The notes: a model not told the origin generated them from the sequence alone. Positions 25,385-34,632 are shown, numbered from the stretch's first letter. The stretch is 64,000 nucleotides of DNA from Planctomycetota bacterium (GCA_021776805.1 JAJFFD010000104.1:28138-92137); one strand, 5' to 3'. Translations and numbers: made by a program.

Positions 25385-27652
25385 ATGGCAGACTCGATGA
25401 GAATCAACAGCTTCATAGTCTCGATCTGCCTGTTCTCAATGGGCTTGGAGGCTCAAGCTTGGTCTGTCGAGGAGCTTCGTAACCGGTCGCGGGGATTCCA
25501 GGAGGAAAGCCTGCTTGCGAGGCTGCAGCAGATTGGCAGCCTGGTGGAGTACAAGGACCAGTCGACGGCCGCTATCTGTGCAGCGGTTCATGGGGACCAT
25601 CGCGAGTATCTGATGAAGATCGAGCGCCTGCTTGATCAGTTGGCGGATGACCGCTGGTTTATCCGCGAGGAGGCTGAGAGGAGTCTGGTGGAGACTGGGG
25701 CGAGGGCGATCAGCTTGATCGAGAAGCGCGCCAACGAAGGCGCGACTCTGGAGGAGAAGATCCGCAGCCAGCGCATTCGCCTGCGAATCGCCGACCGAGG
25801 CACAGAAGAAGAGGAGCGTGACATCCGCTTCTTGCGTGGATGGGTCGCGACTGCTGCCTATCTGGATCCCAGTGCGAGACTGACGAGATCGCTGCTCAGC
25901 GCAGTTGGGCATACGGACCCGTTGATTGTGCAGGCCTCGATTCGGTCATTGGGTGTGGTCGGTGGCGATAAGGCCGCCGAGGTCGTGCAGGAAATATATA
26001 TAGACAATCCAGGATCGCAGCGGCTCCGACGCACTGCCCTGGCTGCCCTCGCAAGGATGCCCGGCGAGGCTGCCCTGAAGATTCTTGCCAGCATGTTTGC
26101 AGAGGAGCAGATCGGGACGAGTGAAGGCGTTGCGATTCTGCGATCACTCAAGACCCGTCCAGATGCCGCCCCGGTGCTGGCACAGATCTCCGCTGGCTCT
26201 GACCCTGTCCTCGCGGCCTGTGCATCCCTGCCACTCACCGATCCTGTTGCACCGGAGAACTGTCGCTTGACGATGCCCAGTCAGATCGAAGTGCAGAAGC
26301 CCTTCCTTGGGGTCGGCGTTGATCACCTCTTGATCGATGATCTCGTTCCCGGGCTCCCGCGCATCGAGGTGCTGATCGATGACTCTGACTTGGTCGAGTT
26401 CGATCACCCACAGTTGCCCTTGCCTAAAGGAACTGTTCGCTTGTTCATGGGCCAGGGAAGTTTGATCACGGGGACCTTCCTCAGCATGAATGCTGAGACA
26501 CTCCAGTTCGGTTCACCTCTGTTCGGGGAGATTCAACTGCCGCGCTCGGAGGTGCAGGGGATCGCCATTGATGCGCAACTCGACCGCCTGGTCGGGGCAT
26601 CGGGGGATCATGATCGCCTGCGCCTGCAGGACGGAAGCTTTGTTGACGGCCAGATCACCGAGATTTCTCGCGACTCCGCTCGGCTGCAATTGGCGGATGG
26701 AAGTTCTCGCGAACTGCCCATCTCCGAAGTCTCCGCTGTTCTCCTGAGGCGACCTACGCAGAGCGAGCCTGATCCAAACCTCTACACCCGTGTGGACACG
26801 GTTGCCGGCGATCGTCTCTTGATCCATCTCGCCTTTGCTACCCCAGGGCATCTGGGACTGGTTTCGGACTACCTTGGCTCAGCTGTCCTGCCCTTGGCGA
26901 AGGTGCATCGCATGGAGTTTGATGTCGGTGGTGGTGCCCTTTGGGGATTCACGCTCATCGCGGACTACTCGGAGAATCAGATCCTCGAGGTCGATGATCA
27001 AGGCGAGGTGGTGTGGTCTCTGGACGAGGTATTCGGTTGCTGGGACGTCGAGTGCCTGGACAACGGCAATCTTCTAGTCACCGAGTATGCCCTCAATCGC
27101 GTGATGGAAGTGGATCGCGAGGGCAATGAAATCTGGACCTACGAGAAGCTCAAGAGTCCCAATGACGCCGACCGACTCGAGAACGGCAATACTCTGATTG
27201 CCGATACCTATGGCGAGCGAGTCATTGAGGTCAATATGGCCGGCGAAGTTGTCTGGGAGTACTCGGATCAGATCAAGCCCTTCGACGTTGAGAGGCTCTC
27301 GAACGGCAACACCTTGATCGCTGACGATCGCAAGGATCGGGTCATCGAGATCGACGTGAATAACCAGATCGTCTGGCAGTTGAAGGATCTAGCGAGCGTT
27401 CACGATGTTGACCGTTTGTCGAACGGCAACACTCTCATCACCCTGCGGATGGACCACAAGGTCATCGAGGTTGATCCGGCCGGCAACATCGTTTTCACCA
27501 TCGAAGACCTCGATTCGCCAAGTGATGCGGACAGACTTCCTAACGGTCACACTCTGGTGGCCGAGAACAGCAAGGTCCGTGAGTTCGATCGACAAGGCAA
27601 GGTCGTCTGGGAGCGTGCGGTGATGTGGGCTGTCGAGGTCAACAGATACTGA
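25385..27652 (+). CDS. Exported HEAT-like protein with six-repeat C-terminal propeller
   Basis: A 755-residue protein with a signal peptide (MRINSFIVSICLFSMGLEAQ). Residues ~60-300 are helical with HEAT-like pairs (VQASIRSLGVVGGDKAAEVV, LRRTALAALARMPGEAALKI). Residues ~330-510 carry three small beta modules with the pattern GSLITGTFLSMNAETLQFG and GSFVDGQITEISRDSARLQL, like those in the NPCBM protein. Residues 521-755 are six 40-residue repeats of the type NGNTLIADxxxxRVIEVDxx, resembling arylsulfotransferase-type propeller blades. No sulfotransferase catalytic His is apparent. It is divergent from the envelope operon and probably co-regulated with it. Confidence 0.82.
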   Translation: MADSMRINSFIVSICLFSMGLEAQAWSVEELRNRSRGFQEESLLARLQQIGSLVEYKDQSTAAICAAVHGDHREYLMKIERLLDQLADDRWFIREEAERSLVETGARAISLIEKRANEGATLEEKIRSQRIRLRIADRGTEEEERDIRFLRGWVATAAYLDPSARLTRSLLSAVGHTDPLIVQASIRSLGVVGGDKAAEVVQEIYIDNPGSQRLRRTALAALARMPGEAALKILASMFAEEQIGTSEGVAILRSLKTRPDAAPVLAQISAGSDPVLAACASLPLTDPVAPENCRLTMPSQIEVQKPFLGVGVDHLLIDDLVPGLPRIEVLIDDSDLVEFDHPQLPLPKGTVRLFMGQGSLITGTFLSMNAETLQFGSPLFGEIQLPRSEVQGIAIDAQLDRLVGASGDHDRLRLQDGSFVDGQITEISRDSARLQLADGSSRELPISEVSAVLLRRPTQSEPDPNLYTRVDTVAGDRLLIHLAFATPGHLGLVSDYLGSAVLPLAKVHRMEFDVGGGALWGFTLIADYSENQILEVDDQGEVVWSLDEVFGCWDVECLDNGNLLVTEYALNRVMEVDREGNEIWTYEKLKSPNDADRLENGNTLIADTYGERVIEVNMAGEVVWEYSDQIKPFDVERLSNGNTLIADDRKDRVIEIDVNNQIVWQLKDLASVHDVDRLSNGNTLITLRMDHKVIEVDPAGNIVFTIEDLDSPSDADRLPNGHTLVAENSKVREFDRQGKVVWERAVMWAVEVNRY
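26945..27649 (+). repeat. Six 120-base coding tandem repeats (propeller blades)
   Basis: The last 235 codons of the HEAT/propeller gene form five full 40-residue units and a shorter sixth. Each unit starts GNTLIAD or a variant, has VIEVD about 12 residues later and a Trp-containing strand (EVVW) about 22 residues in, and ends with D-A/V-D-R-L-x-N. Exact 40-residue spacing without indels suggests recent internal duplication under selection. Confidence 0.9.
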
Positions 27653-27664
27653 GTCTGTCAGTCC

Positions 27665-29398
27665 TCACCTGATGGCGTCCCATATTTCCTTCGGGACGCT
27701 GAGCGAGAAGAGGTGATCTCTCAACCGGTCTCGTAACTCCGTGTCGCCGTCCGCCTCGGCTGCGCAGTAGCGATATACGGAGCGCTCAATGGGGCTATTG
27801 CTTTCCTTGCTCAAGGCCAGGGCGAACCAGGGCCGAGCAGCAGCTGGACCAGTCTCGGCCAGCTCGGTAATGCCCCGTGCCCAGGCTCTTGCGGAGAGCT
27901 CATCCCGAACTTCATTCCAGTTGGCGCTCGGACCAACCAGTTCGATGGCGGCCAAGGACTCCGCGTCGAGGCGCTGGAGGCTCTCCATGTCGATTCCCTT
28001 GTGTTCAGGATCGATCTTCAGAATCTGTTCGTGGGCCGCGGCAAACTCGCCCCGGTAGTGCAGCATGACGGCGCGATCGATGGGCCAGTTGCGGACTTGA
28101 CTCCAAATGCTGATCGACAGGGATGCGAGAATGAAGACGGCGATTCCCCTGCGCAGCCAGCGCCCCCGCTCGTCGAAGCGCTCGCGGAATCCGGCATCCC
28201 TTTCCCATGCCAGTAGACGGCGGATTCTCCGGCTGTAGCTGGGGTGACGGAATGAGTTGCGGTCACCGTGCTGGGGGTGAACTTCTGCGACTCGACTCAA
28301 AGCGGAGATGCACGGTTGTGCTCCGCCGAGCGCATCAGCCGCCATCTTGTCTGCTTCGAATTCAAAGCGATGTGCCACTGCACGAAATCCGAAGAAGCCT
28401 GCTCCGAAGATGAGGCCAGCCAGAGCAGCTTGGGTAAACAGTCCCGCCGATTCGAAATCTGCAATGAGCATGGGATTGATCAGGAGGAGGCAGAGGCCGC
28501 CGACGATCAAAAGAATCAATCCTGGGTGGCCAGCTCGAGCATGCCCAACCTCGTGCGCCACGACTCCACGCAGTGCCTGCAAGTCGAGCAGTGACATGAT
28601 TCCATCGGTGAGTACGAGGAAGCGAGGCCAAGGCAAGGCCCCCACCATGGCGGCATTGGCCACCCGATGACCCGTATCCATGCTGAGCACGGCGCGAGGA
28701 GAGAAGCCCAGACTGGACGCAGTCTCATGGATGTCCGCGGCAAGAGCTGCCGGCAAGCGCTGTGAGGTGGGCATCATCCACTTGAAGAACAAGGGGAGGC
28801 ATACGCACATGGCCAGAGCCAGGAGTAGCATGCCAACGGTCGACCCCAGGGTCGTCACGCTGAAGAAGAGCTCCAGGTTCCGGTCCATGTAGACCAAGTC
28901 GATCGAAAGGGAGAGGAGAAGAAGCAGGGAGACAAGGAAGAAGACCATGGGCAGCCGACTCAAACCCATTCCGCCAAAGCCGTCGACGCCGATGCGCTCC
29001 ATCTTGCGGATGCTGCGACCCTCGATGGCTCGCATGCTCACCTCCATGATCAACAGCGGGCTGATCAAACAGATGAGTTGCAAGGCCTGGGACTGGGGCA
29101 AGTTGTCCATGAGGTAGGTAGCCAGCCCTCCCTCCATGACCATGAGCCCGTAGAAGAGCGGTACCGAGAGCTCCTGGGTAAGGAAGCGCAACCTCATCCC
29201 TGGACCGGGCAAGTACCCCATGCGCAGTGAGCGCTGCAGACTTCGTCCATTGAGCGCAGCCAGAGCAGCTGGCGCGAAGAGCAGGAAGAGTGATGGCAGC
29301 AGGTCAACGAACTTGACCTGGCCGGGGAGGCTGCTTGCCCAGAACTCGTCCAAGAGCAGGATGAGCAGGCCGAGTAGGAATGGTAGCGGCAAGCTCAA
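27665..29398 (-). CDS. M48 family membrane metalloprotease
   Basis: A 577-residue membrane protein with the zinc motif HEVGH at 282-286 (VVAHEVGHARAGHPG) and a downstream FEFEADKMAADALGG segment that supplies the third ligand Glu, as in HtpX/Ste24 enzymes. There are about six N-terminal hydrophobic segments before the active site and two right after it (ILLIVGGLCLLLINPMLIAD, AALAGLIFGAGFFGF), then another near residue 400. The C-terminal 170 residues are soluble and helical. HtpX-type proteases remove damaged membrane proteins. The start is TTG, four bases after the stop of the upstream TPR gene. LemA, a common partner of M48 proteases, is encoded further upstream on the same strand. Confidence 0.9.
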   Translation of the reverse strand: MSLPLPFLLGLLILLLDEFWASSLPGQVKFVDLLPSLFLLFAPAALAALNGRSLQRSLRMGYLPGPGMRLRFLTQELSVPLFYGLMVMEGGLATYLMDNLPQSQALQLICLISPLLIMEVSMRAIEGRSIRKMERIGVDGFGGMGLSRLPMVFFLVSLLLLLSLSIDLVYMDRNLELFFSVTTLGSTVGMLLLALAMCVCLPLFFKWMMPTSQRLPAALAADIHETASSLGFSPRAVLSMDTGHRVANAAMVGALPWPRFLVLTDGIMSLLDLQALRGVVAHEVGHARAGHPGLILLIVGGLCLLLINPMLIADFESAGLFTQAALAGLIFGAGFFGFRAVAHRFEFEADKMAADALGGAQPCISALSRVAEVHPQHGDRNSFRHPSYSRRIRRLLAWERDAGFRERFDERGRWLRRGIAVFILASLSISIWSQVRNWPIDRAVMLHYRGEFAAAHEQILKIDPEHKGIDMESLQRLDAESLAAIELVGPSANWNEVRDELSARAWARGITELAETGPAAARPWFALALSKESNSPIERSVYRYCAAEADGDTELRDRLRDHLFSLSVPKEIWDAIR

Positions 29399-29401
29399 GT
29401 A

Positions 29402-30412
29402 CTACTTGCCCTTCTTGCCATCTCGCTTCGCGGACTCCGAGTCCTTCGGGAAGAGAGACTCGACCAGGTCTTGAAAGCGTCGAGTTGGACGAATCGCACG
29501 CAGTTCAGGATCTTCCTCCCATAGGTTCTTCTTGATCTTGGCGGAGCGATCCACGTGCGGTGAGCGCAGAAGTCTTGCGCAGCGGTCGAGTTCGGCGAAG
29601 GCCTCTTCGATCTTGCCGGTCATGCTGAGTGTGCATGCTGTGTTGTAGTAATCGAATGGCAGGGGATCGAGTTTGAGCGCCTCCATCTTGCGGAGGTATT
29701 CCAGCCAGAGTGTGGCCGCAGTCTCATATTCACGCAACTCATAGTGGAGCCTACCGAGTTGTCGGAGGAACAGGAGCTCCTCGTCGTTGCTGCCATCGTC
29801 CGCCTTCTCGCGAAGGTCCGCGATCTGACCTTCGACGAGATCCCGCTCGCCCCACTGGGCCAGGGCGTTGATCAGAGTTAGGCGCAGTTGCTGAGCTTCG
29901 AAGTCTTCGTCTTCGGCGATCTTGCGCATTGCCCGGATGCTGTCCCGGTCGGGTCCTCTTGGGTAGAGATCGCGAAGGGCAGGGACCACCATCGCTCGCA
30001 TGGTTTCTGGAAACCAATCCGGAGTGTCGATGAGCAGGCGCATGAAGAGCTCACCGACCTTGGGTTGCAGTTCATCCAAGGGATCGAACTGACCCGCATA
30101 GACCATCCCACGCTCAACTTCTTTCTCGAGGAAGCCGATGGCGACAGCGCTAATGAGAGCGTCGAGGGCTTGTTGTCGGTAGCGATCCTCGCCGGCGTCG
30201 AGACCCCTGTCGACTTCGGCCAGGTATCGCAGGCCCTTCTTGCCCGCATCCAGAACCGTCTCGGCAGTGCTGCCCATCAGGTCCACGTCTTCGTGATCCG
30301 AATCGAGCCACTTGCTTACCGACTCCTTGAGGTCGGGCTTCGGCTCCGGAGCTTTGCTTTGGGCCGGAAGGACTGATGCGACATAAAAAAGCAGGACTGG
30401 CAGGCTGCGCAT
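29402..30412 (-). CDS. Exported TPR/HEAT-like helical protein
   Basis: A 336-residue protein with a signal peptide (MRSLPVLLFYVASVLPAQS). The frame is open for another 80 codons upstream, but the signal peptide fixes the start. The body is helical with TPR-like units near the C terminus (LGRLHYELREYETAATLWLE, YYNTACTLSMTGKIEEAFAE, LDRCARLLRSPHVDRSAKIK). It probably interacts with other envelope proteins. It is translationally close to the M48 protease gene (4 bases), implying a joint role. No enzymatic motif is visible. Confidence 0.78.
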   Translation of the reverse strand: MRSLPVLLFYVASVLPAQSKAPEPKPDLKESVSKWLDSDHEDVDLMGSTAETVLDAGKKGLRYLAEVDRGLDAGEDRYRQQALDALISAVAIGFLEKEVERGMVYAGQFDPLDELQPKVGELFMRLLIDTPDWFPETMRAMVVPALRDLYPRGPDRDSIRAMRKIAEDEDFEAQQLRLTLINALAQWGERDLVEGQIADLREKADDGSNDEELLFLRQLGRLHYELREYETAATLWLEYLRKMEALKLDPLPFDYYNTACTLSMTGKIEEAFAELDRCARLLRSPHVDRSAKIKKNLWEEDPELRAIRPTRRFQDLVESLFPKDSESAKRDGKKGK

Positions 30413-30882
30413 GTATGTCTTGTACTGCAGACCGCGTCTAGCCGCGACTGTTGCCGACGAGCCGTCGGCAAGCTGTCGGATCTTCGATACCCCGTCCTCG
30501 CTCAGCGAAGTTTGTCTGGAGGAAGGTTTGGGACTTGCGGTGAGGAGCTTGCGAAGCCAGCTGCACCTTTCGTTAGAGGTAATTGGATTCCGGAAGCTGG
30601 CGCGCATATGCAGTGCTCTCGAATATGAAGCGCTAATCCGAGGTTGGCGCACTACTTGTGCTCACAGGTTGATGCTCGGCACCGGCTCGGGGAGCCGATG
30701 CCAAGCGACCTGGCCAGCTCGACCGAGGCCTGGCTGGCAGGAAATCCCCAGCTCCCAGGGACTTCGCCATGCAAGAAGTTATGCCAAGGCCGGACGACGG
30801 CTGTCGAACACAGGGGGGTAGTTTCAATGCCGCCGGCTTTGACGATGGGCAACATGCAATCTGCATGCCGCTGCCGAGCAGT
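30413..30882. other. Intergenic region of 470 bases
   Basis: Between the start of the TPR gene and the end of lemA, both on the minus strand. Short frames exist but none has a credible start, codon bias or motif. The one clear structure is the inverted repeat TTGCCGACG-AGC-CGTCGGCAA at 30451-30471, about 40 bases upstream of the TPR gene. It should fold stably in that gene's leader RNA, and it lacks a T run on either strand. Confidence 0.6.
30451..30471. repeat. Perfect 9-base inverted repeat upstream of TPR gene
   Basis: TTGCCGACG and CGTCGGCAA are separated by AGC. It is located in the 5' leader or promoter of the TPR-M48 gene pair. It could be a regulator site or a leader hairpin. Confidence 0.5.
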
Positions 30883-31434
30883 CTAGAACTTCACTGCAAC
30901 TGGCTCGCGCTGCGCCGCATCTTCCAATTCAAAGTAGTCAGCCTTCTGCACATTGAACATGTTCGCGAACGCGACGGTCGGGAACTGCTCGCAGAGCTGG
31001 TTGTGGCCCATGGCAGTGTCGTTGTAGTGCTGCCGCGAAAAGCTGATGCGGTTCTCCGTCGAAGCGAGCTCTTCCTGCAGGCGAAGCATGTGCTCGTCAC
31101 TCTTCAGCTCGGGGTAGCTCTCACTGACAGCCATGAGCGATCGCAGGCTCTGGGTCAGAAAGTTTTCCGCCTTGGCCTGCTCGACCATGCCATCCGCATC
31201 GATCGCTACTTGCCGGGCCTTGATTACCTTCTCGAGGGTTTCCTGTTCATGCGCCATGAACCCGCGAGCAGTCTCCACCATCTTCGGAATCAGGTCATAG
31301 CGCCGCTTCAGCTGCACGTCGATCTGGCTCCACGAGTTCTTGGTTGCCTCACGAGAGCGAATCAGACTGTTGTATGTAGTGACCGCGAAGAAGAAGAGGG
31401 CGATGCTTACGAGCCCGTAGATGATCCAGGACAT
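30883..31434 (-). CDS. lemA: LemA family protein
   Basis: A 183-residue LemA protein. One N-terminal membrane helix (WIIYGLVSIALFFFAVTTYN) leads to the LemA four-helix body with the signature NSWSQIDVQLKRRYDLIPKM, LEKVIKARQ, LRSLMAVSESYPELKSDEHM and ISFSRQHYNDTAMGHNQ. The length matches the family. LemA proteins are inner-membrane proteins of unclear biochemical role that co-occur with M48 (HtpX) proteases; one is encoded 1.5 kb further along on this strand. GGAG precedes the ATG. A gap of 47 bases separates it from dapF on the left-hand unit. Confidence 0.95.
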   Translation of the reverse strand: MSWIIYGLVSIALFFFAVTTYNSLIRSREATKNSWSQIDVQLKRRYDLIPKMVETARGFMAHEQETLEKVIKARQVAIDADGMVEQAKAENFLTQSLRSLMAVSESYPELKSDEHMLRLQEELASTENRISFSRQHYNDTAMGHNQLCEQFPTVAFANMFNVQKADYFELEDAAQREPVAVKF

Positions 31435-31481
31435 GCTTACTCCGGTATCAAGGAACTTGCCTATCTATCGGATGCTGGGCA

Positions 31482-32315
31482 TCAGGGCTCTAGCTGCACT
31501 GTGCCTCTGAATACCTCTTCAGCGGGCCCCTCCATGACAAGGGTCTCTCCCATGTTCTCGATACGGAGTTCGCCACCCAGAAGTCGGACGCGAACTGCCG
31601 GACCAGGCAATCGACCAGTCCGCATTGCAGCCAAGGCCGCCACGGTGGCGCCGCTGCCGCAGGCCTGCGTTTCTCCAGACCCACGCTCGTAGGTGCGCTG
31701 GTCGAGACAGTCTGCTCCGGTGATCTCAGCGAACTCGACATTGACCCCATCAGGAAATCGGTCGAGAGCCTGGAAGGCCTGACCGATTCCCTCGATGGCG
31801 AAGCTGCTGAGCCCGGACTCGAGGAAGATCACCGCATGCGGATTGCCGGCATCGCCTGCATGGAATGACCAGCTTTGGCCGTCAATAACGAGGCACTCCG
31901 GCTCCGGATCGGCGTGGACTGCCCCCATGTCCACGCGGACCCTTGAAACAGGAGCTTCCGAATTGGGCAAGACTTCCACGCGGCGGATACCGCTGTCGGT
32001 TTCGACGAGCATGTTGCGTGCCTCCACGTGGCCCAGGTCAAAGGCAAGTTTGGCGAGGCAGCGAAGGCCATTGCCACACATCGCGCCGCGCGAACCGTCG
32101 GCGTTCCACATCTTCATGGCAAGGTCGGCAGTCTCGCTGCGAGCAAGGAGGATCAAACCATCGCTGCCGATTCCTTTGTGCCGGTTCGATAGGTCGACGG
32201 CAAGTTGCGCAATGGAATCCACGACTACGCTCTGATTGATTGCGTCGACGAACACGTAGTCGTTACCTGCGCCATGCATTTTTACGAATGAGAGCTCTCG
32301 GTTTGGACCTGCCAT
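31482..32315 (-). CDS. dapF: Diaminopimelate epimerase
   Basis: A 277-residue DapF, which interconverts LL- and meso-diaminopimelate for lysine and peptidoglycan synthesis. The two catalytic cysteines are in AMCGNGLRC (Cys80) and TQACGSGATV near 225. MHGAGNDYVFVD and HKGIGSDGLIL near the N terminus are also typical. The start at ATG two bases after the rnhC stop gives the usual family length; the frame extends 52 codons upstream inside rnhC and is not used. It is last in a unit lipoprotein-rnhC-dapF. Presence of DapF implies a meso-DAP cell wall. Confidence 0.96.
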   Translation of the reverse strand: MAGPNRELSFVKMHGAGNDYVFVDAINQSVVVDSIAQLAVDLSNRHKGIGSDGLILLARSETADLAMKMWNADGSRGAMCGNGLRCLAKLAFDLGHVEARNMLVETDSGIRRVEVLPNSEAPVSRVRVDMGAVHADPEPECLVIDGQSWSFHAGDAGNPHAVIFLESGLSSFAIEGIGQAFQALDRFPDGVNVEFAEITGADCLDQRTYERGSGETQACGSGATVAALAAMRTGRLPGPAVRVRLLGGELRIENMGETLVMEGPAEEVFRGTVQLEP

Positions 32316-32317
32316 GG

Positions 32318-33232
32318 TCACAGCCCAGGAATCTTGCTCGTGTTCTTGAAGTGGATCTTGGCCACAGTTGAAAGCAGCTTCATCCCACCGATTTCGAAGA
32401 CACGTTTTGAGGCTCGATCTACCGGCTCGCCGGCACCCTTCGCCAATTCGCTCCCGCATTGCTCGGAGCACTCATGAAGACCGCTGAGAAAGCCAGCCCG
32501 GGCGATGATGGATGCGGCAGCAACGGATGGGTGCCGTTCAGCTCGTGTGACCTGAGTCAGTCTCGTTCCCTTGTCCGTGACTTCAGTCAGCCTGCGGGCG
32601 ATGAGTTTCTCGTTGGCAAACTTGTCGACCAAGAGCTCCTCGGTATCAGGATTGGTCGCAGCCAGTCCTATCAAGCAATCTGCATGCATATCTGCGAGTA
32701 GATCGTTCAGGTTGCCGGAAGCTGCATACGCATGGTTGTACGCTTCCGGCATGAGAACTTTGATTCTGTGGTCGAAGCGCTCTTCTAGTTGCGCTGCCAA
32801 GAGTAGGCAGCGTTGATCGCTGACTGTCTTCGAGTCCCTGATTCGCATCTTGTCCAAGTCGGGCAAGTCCTCAGGGCTACAATGGACGGCAGCGACTACC
32901 AGGGGGCCGAAGTAGTCACCCTTGCCAGCCTCATCCGAGCCGATGGTCGGACATGTGAGCTCCAATCCGGCCTGTGAATTCTGCTTCGCCTGCATTTGGA
33001 GCGATGCTTGATTGGGCAGAAACCGAGCACAGAAAGAGTCCAAGTTGGCACCTTGTAGGACGACCTTCCCGCTCCGGTAGCATGTGAGAACAACTCCTTC
33101 TGCCTTCAGGGAGAAGCGAGCATGGGGAACTGCTCGCCATTCGACGGGCTCAGCCAGGCCTTGCTTGAGGTTTGCATGTAGCCCTTCAGCTTGCTTCTGG
33201 TCGACTTCGAATACACGAGTGCCCTGACTCAC
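32318..33232 (-). CDS. rnhC: Ribonuclease HIII
   Basis: A 304-residue RNase HIII. The N-terminal ~85 residues match the TBP-like substrate-binding domain of the family (LKAEGVVLTCYRSGKVVLQG). The catalytic domain has the diagnostic GSDEAGKGDYFGPLVVAAV motif at about 93-111, DSKTVSDQR, and RAERHPSVAAASIIAR, supplying the acidic DEDE-type active site. It removes RNA from RNA-DNA hybrids. HIII rather than HII is identified by the GKGDYFGP sequence and N-terminal domain. The start is GTG, overlapping the upstream lipoprotein stop (GTGA). Confidence 0.94.
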   Translation of the reverse strand: MSQGTRVFEVDQKQAEGLHANLKQGLAEPVEWRAVPHARFSLKAEGVVLTCYRSGKVVLQGANLDSFCARFLPNQASLQMQAKQNSQAGLELTCPTIGSDEAGKGDYFGPLVVAAVHCSPEDLPDLDKMRIRDSKTVSDQRCLLLAAQLEERFDHRIKVLMPEAYNHAYAASGNLNDLLADMHADCLIGLAATNPDTEELLVDKFANEKLIARRLTEVTDKGTRLTQVTRAERHPSVAAASIIARAGFLSGLHECSEQCGSELAKGAGEPVDRASKRVFEIGGMKLLSTVAKIHFKNTSKIPGL

Positions 33233-33534
33233 AGGTTGACCGTCACCGATCTGGTGGTCACTGTCAGAGGAAAAAGGAGTGTTGTCAGTATGAAGTCCGA
33301 GAAGGAGAACTCGGTGACGACCTCATAGCTGGTCAAGTCCCTGGTGAGGCGTTGACTGTCAGCTTCGTTGATTCGGTACAGGCCAAAGAAGAGGTAGTAC
33401 TGCCGGATCGATTCACTGCCAATGCCATTCGGGCCGCCCCCTACTCGATGCTCATTGACCAAACAGGATGTCATGGGCATCGCGAAGAGAATCAGCACTA
33501 GGATTCGTGCAAGCTGCCTGGTTGAGCTTTTCAT
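33229..33534 (-). CDS. Small lipoprotein, Bor-like
   Basis: A 101-residue protein with a lipoprotein signal (RILVLILFAMPMTSC, Cys24 as the acylation site). The mature part, YYLFFGLYRINE followed by a Thr/Ser-rich stretch and a hydrophobic C-terminal segment (DFILTTLLFPLTVTTRSVTV), has the general pattern of Bor/Iss-type small outer-membrane lipoproteins, a weak resemblance only. First gene of the unit with rnhC and dapF. Confidence 0.75.
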   Translation of the reverse strand: MKSSTRQLARILVLILFAMPMTSCLVNEHRVGGGPNGIGSESIRQYYLFFGLYRINEADSQRLTRDLTSYEVVTEFSFSDFILTTLLFPLTVTTRSVTVNL

Positions 33535-33625
33535 TGCTGGAGTTTTTACCAGTTTGCCCAGGCACCAACCGCCTCTTCTTTGCCGACAGCCCTGCGGGCA
33601 GAGTCTTCTGGGGTGCGTTCTCGTC

Positions 33626-34570
33626 CTAGATCTCAGGCTTGCTCGAAGGCTGACTCTCGGTCTCCATGTCCTGGACGAGGAGCTCCTCCCTCTCGAGACG
33701 CATCTTGGTCCGGCGGTCCCTGTCCACAGCTCTCTTGGCTGCCCAGAAGAGGAGAATCGAGCCGGGAATCATCAGATAGAAGAAGCAGTCGCCCTGCAAT
33801 CGACGCCAGAACGCACCGGACTCGTTCTCGAGGTAGTCGAGCCAGGCCTCCTCCTCGAGGATGAGAGGGGTACCGGCCTCGGCGAGAAAGCCAGCCCGGA
33901 ACCAGTTCTCTGCGTCGGAACCTCGGGCAGCTCGCAGGAGCATGCCGATGCCGTGTTGGCGAGTCAGATACGAAACGTATGAGAAGCTCTGCGCGTAGGC
34001 GAGGCGCAGTGAGTACTCGTCTGAGGGGAAGGTAGAGCGTAGATCGCGGAATCGAAGAAGCTTGCGCATCCGTGCCGGGAGGATGATCTCCTCCTCGCTG
34101 ACTCCGAAGTAGGTTGCCCCGCTCAACTCCTGGGCCAGACCCTCGTGAAACCAGCGTGGAACATAGGGGCCTGCTGCTGCGCTGTGCGCATGTAGGAGGA
34201 GATGAACCAGTTCGTGATCCACCACGCTGCGAAGATCTCCTGGAGGGCTAAGGCGAGCTTCTTCCAGGAGCAGGTATATCTGCTTCCTTTCGAGCAGTGC
34301 CAACCCAGCGGTGCCGCGGTGAAAGTGGCGTTGGATCTCATCCGGGACCGAATCCAGATCCAGGTGAACATAGATGCGGACATTTTGGAGAGCCGTATCC
34401 GGGAAGAATCGGGCCAGGCGTTGACGGCCCTCGCTTTGCAGATTCTCTACGAGGCGCAGCGTGCTGTCTTCGATATCCGCTGATCCAGGCAGCACTTGGA
34501 CCCCTGGATTCTGGGCAACTAGCGGCAGGGACAGAATTGTCTGTAGGATGAGTCTGGGAATGATCGTCAT
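33626..34570 (-). CDS. Peptidase MA-like membrane metallohydrolase
   Basis: A 314-residue protein. A signal peptide (MTIIPRLILQTILSLPLVAQ) precedes a gluzincin-type domain with the zinc motif HELVH (VVDHELVHLLLHAH) and the downstream WFHEGLAQELSG that supplies the Glu ligand, as in peptidase MA families. A C-terminal membrane helix (FFYLMIPGSILLFWAAKRAV) is followed by a charged cytoplasmic tail. GGAGGGG and AGGT lie before the chosen ATG; a 46-codon upstream extension is not used. It should be active. A protein at 41777-43123 looks like an inactive relative with the same motif spacing. Confidence 0.85.
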   Translation of the reverse strand: MTIIPRLILQTILSLPLVAQNPGVQVLPGSADIEDSTLRLVENLQSEGRQRLARFFPDTALQNVRIYVHLDLDSVPDEIQRHFHRGTAGLALLERKQIYLLLEEARLSPPGDLRSVVDHELVHLLLHAHSAAAGPYVPRWFHEGLAQELSGATYFGVSEEEIILPARMRKLLRFRDLRSTFPSDEYSLRLAYAQSFSYVSYLTRQHGIGMLLRAARGSDAENWFRAGFLAEAGTPLILEEEAWLDYLENESGAFWRRLQGDCFFYLMIPGSILLFWAAKRAVDRDRRTKMRLEREELLVQDMETESQPSSKPEI

Positions 34571-34632
34571 ACCTCGCCCCTCCGAACCGGGAGGGCGGCC
34601 CATGGATCCCCTACCTTTCCGGAGACTATTCG

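Noticed and set aside
25385..27652. Arylsulfotransferase activity for the propeller protein
   Set aside because: Only the repeat pattern resembles those enzymes; no catalytic residues are recognised.
30769..31692. 307-codon plus-strand open frame
   Set aside because: Antisense of lemA and the end of dapF, both firmly identified.
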